6,086 nt of DNA from CAYJWS01 sp964373925 (GTDB lineage: Bacteria > Patescibacteriota > Patescibacteriia > Buchananbacterales > GWA2-38-13). The notes under the pieces were generated by a model. It was not told where the DNA came from. It saw nothing but the letters and a program-made list of their open reading frames with translations, and ran no database searches. The stretch covers positions 1-6,086 of the forward strand of contig CAYJWS010000066.1 of assembly GCA_964373925.1 (NCBI GenBank), written 5' to 3'. The translations under genes were made by a program, and so were the position numbers. This document shows positions 1 through 5,007 of the stretch, piece by piece. How positions within the stretch are numbered: position 1 is the first letter of the stretch; each line of letters starts with the position of its first letter.

Positions 1-1
1 A

Positions 2-30
2 CAGACTTGAAATATTTTCTTTAGTATGAT
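2..30 (+). promoter_or_regulatory. Possible rpmE promoter
   Basis: TATGAT at 25-30 matches the -10 consensus at 5 of 6 bases. The base group 17 bp upstream (CAGACT, 2-7) matches TTGACA at only 3 of 6. A start site near 37 would give a leader of about 19 nt before the rpmE ATG at 56, much like the leader inferred for the zinc-ribbon gene. The motif is weak and close to the window edge. AT-rich DNA makes chance -10 matches common, and rpmE could instead be transcribed from further upstream. Confidence 0.3.
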
Positions 31-55
31 AATATTTCTATATAACATAAATTTT

Positions 56-352
56 ATGCAAAAAGAAATCCATCCACAATACTTTAAAGAAGCAAAGGTA
101 ACATGCGCTTGCGGCAATATGTTTGTCGTAGGATCAACTTTATCCGAAATCCATGTTGAAATATGCTCGCATTGCCATCCATTCTACACCGGCAAACAAA
201 AACTCGTTGACACCGCAAAGCGTGTAGAAAAATTCCAAGCACGATCCAAAAAACAGAAAGAAGCCGCGTCAAAAAGACTTGGAAAAAAAGCCAAGAAAGC
301 AAAGAGCAATGCGAAAAAAATAGCTTCAGGGAAAAAGACTGAATCAAAATAG
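56..352 (+). CDS. rpmE: Large ribosomal subunit protein bL31 (zinc-binding type)
   Basis: This is ribosomal protein bL31 of the 50S subunit, which sits near the central protuberance and helps bridge the subunits. The 98-residue product opens MQKEIHPQYF, the usual bL31 N-terminus. It carries the zinc-ligand set of the C+ type: C17 and C19 (TCACG), C37 and C40 (CSHCHPFYTG). The signature HPFYTGKQ follows at 41-48. The frame stays open to an ATG at 26, but the ten extra residues (MIIFLYNINF) are hydrophobic and absent from the family, so the start at 56 is chosen. No Shine-Dalgarno sequence precedes it. From about residue 62 to 98 there is a Lys/Ala-rich basic tail beyond the usual length of about 70, probably a flexible rRNA-binding extension (inference). 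The stop is TAG, and an intrinsic terminator follows. rpmE next to prfA/prmC is a common bacterial arrangement. Confidence 0.95.
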   Translation: MQKEIHPQYFKEAKVTCACGNMFVVGSTLSEIHVEICSHCHPFYTGKQKLVDTAKRVEKFQARSKKQKEAASKRLGKKAKKAKSNAKKIASGKKTESK

Positions 353-362
353 CTTATATTTC

Positions 363-396
363 AAAAATCCTGCATTCTTCGCGGGATTTTTTATTT
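363..396 (+). terminator. Intrinsic terminator of rpmE
   Basis: An 11-bp stem (363-373 with 381-391, one T-G wobble) closes a 7-nt loop (ATTCTTC). The 3' arm runs straight into a T-rich tract (387-396, interrupted by one A). It starts 10 nt after the rpmE stop. The A-run on the 5' side means it could also work from the other strand, but no minus-strand gene enters from that side here. Confidence 0.85.
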
Positions 397-428
397 GCAA
401 AACAGTATAGATACGGACGCAAAAAAAA

Positions 429-437
429 TGGTATACT
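429..437 (+). promoter_or_regulatory. Extended -10 promoter for prfA
   Basis: TGGTATACT (429-437) joins a TGn extension to TATACT, which matches the -10 consensus at 5 of 6 bases. There is no good -35 at the expected place (409-414), as is usual for extended -10 promoters. It lies between the rpmE terminator and prfA, where a promoter is needed. A start near 444 gives prfA a leader of roughly 145 nt that contains both hairpins of the 474-569 repeat. A very similar TGGTATTAT lies upstream of dusB. Confidence 0.5.
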
Positions 438-473
438 TAATAATATTATAAAAAAAGAAAAGATAAATAAAAT

Positions 474-569
474 TGTCATTCTCCCGAACGCTTTCGGGGG
501 AATCTAGTAGATTAACTTATTTTATTCTTTTCTGGATCCCCCGAAAGCTTTCGGGGGTGCGGGATGACA
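474..569. repeat. Double-hairpin palindromic repeat, copy 1 (REP/MITE-like)
   Basis: A 96-bp element bounded by near-inverted ends, TGTCAT (474-479) and ATGACA (564-569). The left hairpin (478-503) has arms ATTCTCCCGAA and TTCGGGGGAAT, with one T-G wobble on the plus strand, around CGCT. The right hairpin is a perfect 20-bp palindrome (538-557). Between them lie GAATCTAG (500-507), about 24 nt of AT-rich spacer, and CTGGATCCC (532-540). Both hairpins carry the core CCCG-NN-AGCT-N'N'-CGGG; the left one has A to C at 489. The design matches copy 2 at 4862-4970. The element sits between the likely prfA promoter and the prfA start, so it would be transcribed in the leader. Confidence 0.85.
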
Positions 570-590
570 TTTTTAAAGAGTCTTAATACT

Positions 591-1646
591 ATGAAAGAAA
601 CATTTTCAAAAATTCTTACTGATTACAATTCCCTGGAAGATCAACTCTCTCGGCCAGAGATTCTTAGTGACGCAAAAAAATATAATGAGTTAAGCAAAAA
701 ATATTCGGAACTCAATGACGTAATAAAAAAGATTAAGGAATTAGAACAATGCGAAAAAATAATCAATGAATCAAAAGATACATTAAAAAACGAAACGGAA
801 ACCGAGCTTATTTTCATAGCCGAACAAGAACTAAAAGATTACACATTACTTCAAGACAAGCTTGAAAAAGAAATTGAAGAGATGATCTCGGAAAAAGACC
901 CTTTTGATGAAAAAAATATTATCGTTGAAATACGAGCTGGCACCGGAGGAGACGAGTCAACGCTTTTTACCGCGGAGCTTTTCAGGATGTACAGCCGTTT
1001 TGCCGAGAATATGGGATGGAAGACAAAGATACTTTCAAGCAATCGCACCGGGCTTGGAGGATTTAAAGAAGTCATATTTGAAATTATTGGATTTGGCGCA
1101 TATGGCTATTTAAAATACGAAAGCGGAACCCATAGAGTGCAAAGAGTGCCCGAAACTGAAAAATCAGGAAGAGTCCACACCTCTGCCATAACGGTAGCAA
1201 TTTTACCAGTAGCCGAAGAAGTTGATATTGACATAAAACCAAATGATCTGAAAATAGATGTTTTTCGCGCTGGGGGAAAAGGAGGTCAGAGTGTTAATAC
1301 TACTGATTCTGCCGTACGCATAACACATCTTCCTACGGGAACAGTTGTACAGTGCCAAGATGAAAGATCGCAGCTCCAAAATAAAATAAAAGCGATGTCA
1401 GTGCTACGCTCCAGGATACTCGCCAATCAAATAGAAAAAACAACAAAAGAAAGAAGGGACCTACGGAAAAAACAGATTGGAACTGGAGACAGGTCTGAAA
1501 AAATCAGGACATATAATTTCCCTCAAGACAGGATAACCGATCATAGGATAAAAAAAAGTTGGCACAACATTAATGATATTATTAATGGAAATCTCAAGAT
1601 AATAGCAGAAGAATTAAAAAAAGCTGAAAAAGAGGAAATACAATAA
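591..1646 (+). CDS. prfA: Peptide chain release factor 1 (RF1)
   Basis: RF1 reads UAA and UAG in the ribosomal A site and triggers peptide release. The product has 351 residues (E. coli RF1 has 360). It has an N-terminal helical domain (about 1-105), the conserved EIRAGTGGDES at 113-123, the codon-recognition motif P187-E188-T189 (PxT, which marks RF1 rather than the SPF of RF2), the catalytic GGQ at 231-233 in RAGGKGGQSVNTTDSA, and a conserved TGDRSEKIRTYNFPQDRITDHR region near 298-319. The frame extends to an ATG at 564, but that ATG lies inside the end of the palindromic repeat and the extra nine residues do not fit the family. ATG 591 aligns with normal RF1 N-termini and has a weak purine stretch (AAAGAG, 575-580) upstream. 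PET is unusual, since PAT or PVT is the usual form. The next gene encodes the methyltransferase for the GGQ glutamine. Confidence 0.97.
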   Translation: MKETFSKILTDYNSLEDQLSRPEILSDAKKYNELSKKYSELNDVIKKIKELEQCEKIINESKDTLKNETETELIFIAEQELKDYTLLQDKLEKEIEEMISEKDPFDEKNIIVEIRAGTGGDESTLFTAELFRMYSRFAENMGWKTKILSSNRTGLGGFKEVIFEIIGFGAYGYLKYESGTHRVQRVPETEKSGRVHTSAITVAILPVAEEVDIDIKPNDLKIDVFRAGGKGGQSVNTTDSAVRITHLPTGTVVQCQDERSQLQNKIKAMSVLRSRILANQIEKTTKERRDLRKKQIGTGDRSEKIRTYNFPQDRITDHRIKKSWHNINDIINGNLKIIAEELKKAEKEEIQ

Positions 1647-1653
1647 ATGAGGC

Positions 1654-1664
1654 GCGGGATGACA
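1654..1664. repeat. Relic of the double-hairpin repeat (right end only)
   Basis: GCGGGATGACA at 1654-1664 is identical to the right end of repeat copy 1 (559-569), in the same orientation, and starts 7 nt after the prfA stop. No hairpin or left half remains. prfA is therefore bracketed by direct copies of this 11-mer. The ATGACA within it resembles a -35 box (5 of 6 against TTGACA), but no well-spaced -10 follows. Confidence 0.5.
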
Positions 1665-1692
1665 AAAAAATTTATACCCTCATTTATTATCT

Positions 1693-1714
1693 ATAAAGCT
1701 TAGCTTTATTTTTT
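1693..1714 (+). terminator. Small hairpin with T-run abutting the prmC start
   Basis: ATAAAGC (1693-1699) and GCTTTAT (1703-1709) form a 7-bp stem around TTA, followed by a T-run (1709-1714). The ATG of prmC follows two bases later. The shape is that of a weak intrinsic terminator at the end of prfA, or of an attenuator/leader element for prmC. The stem is AT-rich and the loop tight, so termination is probably partial, which would let prmC be expressed below prfA (inference). Confidence 0.4.
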
Positions 1715-1716
1715 CC

Positions 1717-2604
1717 ATGGACATACGAAACGCATTGCAATATGCGTCAAAAAAATTTTCCAAAAAAAAACTCCTCTCGCTTTCGGCTCATCTTGATGCC
1801 GAAATTTTGTTGTCGTATATTTTAAAAAAAGAAAAAAACTTTTTGTATACATACCCAGAAAAAAAACTTAATGCCCCGCAGAAAGAAATATTTCTCCGTC
1901 TCATACGCAGACGCCTTAAATATGAGCCGATAGCATATGTAACGCAAAAAAAAGAATTTTATAAAAGAAAATTTTTTGTTAATAAAAATGTTCTTATCCC
2001 CCGTCCAGAAACTGAATACGTGGTTGAAGAGGCAATGCGCGTGCGTAAAGATATTTCTAAAAATAATAAAATTATAACAATCGCGGACATAGGAACCGGA
2101 TCGGGAGCTATTGCCGTAACGCTTGCTAAAGAGCTCAAAAACGTAAAAATATTCGCTACCGACATATCAAAAAAAGCTTTGCGGGTAGCAAAAAAAAATA
2201 GCAACACCCACCAAACAAAAATAAAATTTTTTCATGGGAACCTTATTGAGCCCATAAAAAACAAAAAAATAGATATCTTGGTTGCAAATCTACCCTATCT
2301 TGACGCGCATGAATTTCATATCTATGGAAAAATTCTAAAACATGAGCCAAGCATCGCTTTATTTGCAAAAGAAAAAGGATTGAAGGCATATAAGAATCTT
2401 TTTTTGCAGATGAAAAAATATTCTTTCTACCCAAAAATAGTTATTTGTGAAATAGGCTATAAACAAAATGTATTGCTTAAAAAATCTCTAAAAAAAATTA
2501 TTCCTCGGTATCAAGCCACTTTCAAAAAAGACCTTTCATTAAGGCTACGAATAGCCATAGTGAAAAAACATCCTCCCGATAGCTATCGGGAGGATGTTGT
2601 ATAA
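1717..2604 (+). CDS. prmC: Release factor glutamine methyltransferase PrmC (HemK)
   Basis: PrmC uses S-adenosylmethionine to N5-methylate the GGQ glutamine of release factors. The 295-residue product has an N-terminal helical RF-binding domain (about 1-90, with HLDAEILL at 25-32 and YEPIAYV at 69-75), IPRPETE at 94-100, the SAM-binding loop DIGTGSGAIAVTLA at 124-137, an acidic residue after motif II (D149), and the catalytic-site motif as NLPY at 191-194. The family norm is NPPY, so the first Pro is Leu. The domain ends at KDLSLRLRIAIVKK (271-284). The last eleven residues, HPPDSYREDVV, are encoded mostly by a perfect palindrome and look like an add-on. ATG 1717 matches the family N-terminus. 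It has no Shine-Dalgarno sequence and directly follows a hairpin and T-run. Codons are very A-rich, with A-runs up to nine. It lies 70 nt after prfA, its substrate gene. Confidence 0.95.
   Translation: MDIRNALQYASKKFSKKKLLSLSAHLDAEILLSYILKKEKNFLYTYPEKKLNAPQKEIFLRLIRRRLKYEPIAYVTQKKEFYKRKFFVNKNVLIPRPETEYVVEEAMRVRKDISKNNKIITIADIGTGSGAIAVTLAKELKNVKIFATDISKKALRVAKKNSNTHQTKIKFFHGNLIEPIKNKKIDILVANLPYLDAHEFHIYGKILKHEPSIALFAKEKGLKAYKNLFLQMKKYSFYPKIVICEIGYKQNVLLKKSLKKIIPRYQATFKKDLSLRLRIAIVKKHPPDSYREDVV
2563..2598 (-). terminator. Terminator of rplY, a 32-bp perfect palindrome inside the prmC 3' end
   Basis: Positions 2567-2598 form a perfect 32-bp palindrome, with arms AACATCCTCCCGATAG and CTATCGGGAGGATGTT. 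Read on the minus strand, it starts 20 nt after the rplY stop and is followed at once by TTTTTT (2568-2563): a textbook intrinsic terminator. On the plus strand no T-run follows directly, so it is a poorer terminator for prmC. The central 16 bp (2575-2590) fit the same CCCG-NN-AGCT-N'N'-CGGG core as the repeats at 474-569 and 4862-4970. The palindrome is also translated as the prmC C-terminal tail. Confidence 0.85.
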
Positions 2605-2617
2605 ATTGCTACAAAAT

Positions 2618-3325
2618 TTATTTTGTTTTTTCTTGTTTTTTCTCTGCCTTCACGTCGTCTGATTTGGCTTCACCCTTGGCGTCAGCAGATTCTTTTTCAT
2701 TTTTACCGATGACTTCGGGTTCAACCTTCGTTTCAACAGGCACGTTTGAGGCTTCAGCTTCCTTTTCCGTTTTTGATTCAGTGACAATCGCGACGATTTC
2801 GTCTGGAAGATCAAGCACTTCAATAATTTTTGGAACTTTAAGATCTTTAACTCGGATAACATCTTCCAAATTTTTTAAAGGAAACAAATCAACTTCAATT
2901 TCATGGATAAGATCGGCAGGCAAACATTTTACTTCTATACTATTCTTATTTGTTATAAGCACGCCGCCCGAACTCTTTACTGCGGGAGCTTCGCCAATAA
3001 ACTTTAACGAAATGTTCGTATGGAGCTTTTCTTTCATGTTCACCTGATGAAAATCAACATGCAGATAATTACCTACAACGGGATCAAGCTGAACGTCCTG
3101 AATAATAACCTTAACGGGGTTCACCGAGCTCTCAACAAGCAAATCAACTAAAGTGCTCTCCCCCGCCGCCTTATAAACTTTTTTAAATTCGTTTTCTAAA
3201 ACAGAAACATTCAAGTTATCAACCTTGTGTCCATAGACAACAGCCGGTATAGCCCCGCGCTTGCGCAGCTGGGATGTTTTCTTTTTTGTTTCAGTTCTTT
3301 TCTTTACATTAAGTGAGATTGTCAT
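2618..3325 (-). CDS. rplY: Large ribosomal subunit protein bL25 (CTC type)
   Basis: bL25/CTC binds 5S rRNA in the 50S subunit. The 235-residue product has the N-terminal 5S-binding domain (about 1-95), including LRKRGAIPAVVYG (20-32) and the linker motif HVDFHQV (89-95). A second beta-rich CTC/TL5 domain follows (about 96-182: FIGEAPAVKSSGGVL at 109-123, a LPADLIHEIEVD segment at 135-146, LDLPDEIVAIV at 171-181). It ends in a low-complexity tail rich in Lys, Glu and Ala (about 183-235), probably disordered. Its ATG overlaps the TGA of the upstream zinc-ribbon gene (ATGA, 3325-3322), so translational coupling is likely. There is no separate Shine-Dalgarno sequence. It shares the promoter at 3687-3715 and ends at the palindromic terminator 20 nt downstream. 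Confidence 0.95.
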   Translation of the reverse strand: MTISLNVKKRTETKKKTSQLRKRGAIPAVVYGHKVDNLNVSVLENEFKKVYKAAGESTLVDLLVESSVNPVKVIIQDVQLDPVVGNYLHVDFHQVNMKEKLHTNISLKFIGEAPAVKSSGGVLITNKNSIEVKCLPADLIHEIEVDLFPLKNLEDVIRVKDLKVPKIIEVLDLPDEIVAIVTESKTEKEAEASNVPVETKVEPEVIGKNEKESADAKGEAKSDDVKAEKKQEKTK

Positions 3326-3660
3326 ATTTTGCTTAAATCAATCTTTGTATGAGTTAGGGTGATATGCAAGTCAACTATTTGATCAAGTGATATGGGCGCT
3401 CGATCTTTAAATTTCATAACATCTTCAGGCGTAAGATCAGTGACAAGGCTTATAGAGCTCACGCCAACTCCACTCGCCAAGATCAGCGCTATAACACTTG
3501 ACTTACACTTCTTGCATTGTATGTGCACCAAGTGACCATTATTCTTCTCAGCCAAAACTTTTGCTTCAGAAGAATAATACTTTGAGTTGCAAATCGGACA
3601 GTTGGAAATAACCTTGATATTATCCAAATTATCATCAAAAATATGTCCAAAATTTTCCAT
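3322..3660 (-). CDS. Small zinc-ribbon protein of unknown function, coupled to rplY
   Basis: The 112-residue product has two Cys pairs, C21/C24 (NCPICNSKYY) and C49/C52 (QCKKCKSS), spaced like a zinc ribbon. A short hydrophobic stretch follows (SSVIALILASGVGVSSISLV, 54-73), more likely beta-strands than a membrane helix because it directly continues the ribbon. The C-terminal part has TDLTPEDVMKFKDRAPISLD (74-93) and a final helix-like segment. I recall similar proteins as hypotheticals in Parcubacteria but know no function. The frame continues to a TTG at 3675, but that start would leave a leader of only about 5 nt from the promoter, so ATG 3660 (leader about 20 nt) is preferred. No Shine-Dalgarno sequence is seen. 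The TGA stop overlaps the rplY ATG. Context suggests a role tied to ribosome assembly or 5S/bL25 (inference only). Confidence 0.85.
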   Translation of the reverse strand: MENFGHIFDDNLDNIKVISNCPICNSKYYSSEAKVLAEKNNGHLVHIQCKKCKSSVIALILASGVGVSSISLVTDLTPEDVMKFKDRAPISLDQIVDLHITLTHTKIDLSKI

Positions 3661-3686
3661 AGTTTCAGATAACAAATTATATTGTA

Positions 3687-3715
3687 AATATAACGTTTTT
3701 TGGTAATTATGTCAA
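3687..3715 (-). promoter_or_regulatory. Consensus-like sigma-70 promoter for the zinc-ribbon/rplY operon
   Basis: On the minus strand, TTGACA (3715-3710) is followed by a 17-bp spacer and TATATT (3692-3687): a perfect -35, optimal spacing and a 5-of-6 -10. A start near 3680 gives a leader of about 20 nt before ATG 3660. A second, perfect TATAAT lies at 3681-3676 but lacks a -35 at the right distance. The promoter begins 7 bp after the rodA stop, so the operon can be transcribed independently of rodA. Confidence 0.85.
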
Positions 3716-3721
3716 TGGTTC

Positions 3722-4834
3722 TTAAACCTTATATTTTACGGTGCGAATTACAATGCTTTGAACGCATCCAACAAGTAGAAGTGAAATAACAAGGAAACTT
3801 CCGCCATAGCTCAAAAACGGCAAGCTAATGCCTGTAACTGGCATGATTCCAAGATTCATGCCAATATTAATCATAAATTGAGAAAAAAGAAGAATGGAGA
3901 CTCCCAGCACAAAGTGAAGCGCAAAATCGTCATTTGTCTTTTTTGTTATGCGCAAAAGCCTGTAAAAAAATACCGCGTAAAGAAAAAGGATGACAAGTGA
4001 TCCTATAAATCCCAGCTCTTCGCTGATAACCGCGAAAATAAAATCTGTTTGGGACGCTGGGATAAATTTGAGCTGGCTTTGAGATCCTAAAGCAAGCCCC
4101 TTGCCAAAAAAACTTCCCGATCCAATAGCTATGATAGATTGCCTCACATGGTATCCGCTTCCAAGCGGATCCGTAGTTGGTTGAAAAAAAGTTTTAATCC
4201 TGTCTCTCTGGTAATCTTTAAAAAAAAACATCCATCCCATAAAAAAAGAAATGATGAGAATCCCGACGAGTGAAAGAATATACGCTTTTTTAACTCCTGA
4301 AAAAAGCAAAAAGCCAAACCACATAAAAAATAAAAGAATCGCGGAGCCAAAATCAGGCTGTCGAAGAACTAAAATAAAATAAACAAGTGTTATAATTCCT
4401 GTTTTTATGACAAATCGGAGATTTTTTTCTTCTGGGGTTTTATTGCTAAACATTTTTGCTAAAATCAAAAGGAGTGAAAATTTCGCGAGCTCCACGGGCT
4501 GGAGGTTGAATCCGTAAAAATCAAGCCATCCAGTCGTTCCTTTAAGACTCACTCCGAAAAAAAGCACTGCTAAAAGCAAAATTCCGGATCCAACATAAAA
4601 AAGATACGCATATGAAGAAAAAATATTGAAATCTAAAAAACTTACAACTATCAGGAAAGCAAGCCCGATAATCACAAACACTATCTGCTTTTTCAAGTTT
4701 AAAAATTGCGCTGATTCCGCGCCGGTGCCAATGCCGTAGAGAGCGGCCAAGCTAAAGCTTAAAAGTAATAAAACGCAAAAAAGAAGGATCCAGTCGTAAT
4801 ATCGTAGATAGGTTATGTATTTACGAAATATCAT
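3722..4834 (-). CDS. rodA: Peptidoglycan glycosyltransferase RodA (SEDS family)
   Basis: RodA is a multi-pass inner-membrane SEDS enzyme that polymerises lipid II into glycan strands during elongation, working with a class B PBP. The 370-residue protein is mostly hydrophobic segments (first near 14-33), with about ten expected. Diagnostic motifs are QPVELAK at 112-118, RQPDFGSA at 158-165, the RodA-type loop DYQRDRIKTFFQP...DPLGSGYHVRQS (207-233), GSGSFFGKG (238-246) and IPASQTDFIFAVISEELG (258-275). D264 corresponds to the catalytic Asp. The C-terminal signature MPVTGISLPFLSYGGS spans 331-346. The DPLGSGYH/QSQLKFIP pattern favours RodA over FtsW. All key residues are present, so it should be active. 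No mre or pbp2 gene is adjacent here. ATG 4834 gives a normal N-terminus. There is no clear Shine-Dalgarno sequence and no strong promoter in the gap upstream, so read-through from dusB across the repeat is possible. Confidence 0.94.
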   Translation of the reverse strand: MIFRKYITYLRYYDWILLFCVLLLLSFSLAALYGIGTGAESAQFLNLKKQIVFVIIGLAFLIVVSFLDFNIFSSYAYLFYVGSGILLLAVLFFGVSLKGTTGWLDFYGFNLQPVELAKFSLLLILAKMFSNKTPEEKNLRFVIKTGIITLVYFILVLRQPDFGSAILLFFMWFGFLLFSGVKKAYILSLVGILIISFFMGWMFFFKDYQRDRIKTFFQPTTDPLGSGYHVRQSIIAIGSGSFFGKGLALGSQSQLKFIPASQTDFIFAVISEELGFIGSLVILFLYAVFFYRLLRITKKTNDDFALHFVLGVSILLFSQFMINIGMNLGIMPVTGISLPFLSYGGSFLVISLLLVGCVQSIVIRTVKYKV

Positions 4835-4861
4835 AGTATTTATTTAGATCTACTCGACTAA

Positions 4862-4970
4862 TGTTATTCCGGCCCCGGCTTGTCCGCCAAAGCCTTGGCG
4901 TAGGCTAGGAGCCGGAATCCATGGTAATAAAAAATTCTGGATTCCCCCGCCAGCTGGCGGGGGAATGACA
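4862..4970. repeat. Double-hairpin palindromic repeat, copy 2
   Basis: A 109-bp element between dusB and rodA. One hairpin is a perfect 26-bp palindrome (4941-4966, arms ATTCCCCCGCCAG and CTGGCGGGGGAAT) containing the CCCG-CC-AGCT-GG-CGGG core. The other side is a larger imperfect stem, ATTCCGGC (4866-4873) with GCCGGAAT (4911-4918), holding an inner hairpin CGCCAA-AGCC-TTGGCG (4885-4900). The ends TGTTATTCC (4862-4870) and GGAATGACA (4962-4970) are inverted with one mismatch. On the minus strand the order is TGTCATTCC-hairpin-GAATCCAG-AT-rich spacer-TGGATTCC-hairpin-GGAATAACA, the same plan as copy 1. After the palindrome the minus strand has a T-run about 8 nt further on, so it might weakly terminate dusB. 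Confidence 0.85.
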
Positions 4971-5007
4971 ATAACATGCAATAATATTTTAATTTCGAAA
5001 GTCCTAT

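Noticed and set aside
353..590. Possible small RNA, tRNA or riboswitch in the rpmE-prfA gap
   Set aside because: No cloverleaf or known riboswitch pattern. The structure is explained by the rpmE terminator and the double-hairpin repeat.
851..1113. Short open frames on both strands inside prfA
   Set aside because: They overlap conserved RF1 coding sequence and have no initiation signals or family likeness.
1659..1690. Promoter for prmC from ATGACA (1659-1664) and TATTAT (1685-1690)
   Set aside because: The spacer is 20 bp, too long for a good sigma-70 promoter, and the -35-like hexamer is explained by the repeat relic.
2664..3047. Open frame of 127 codons on the plus strand, opposite rplY
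   Set aside because: Ser/Thr/Phe-rich product typical of the reverse complement of a Lys/Glu-rich gene; rplY is well supported.
3322..3324. UGA recoding, as in some CPR lineages
   Set aside because: No gene has an in-frame TGA, and TGA serves as the stop of the zinc-ribbon gene, overlapping the rplY ATG. The standard code fits.
474..4970. CRISPR array
   Set aside because: There are only two element copies, far apart, with internal palindromes and no regular spacers.
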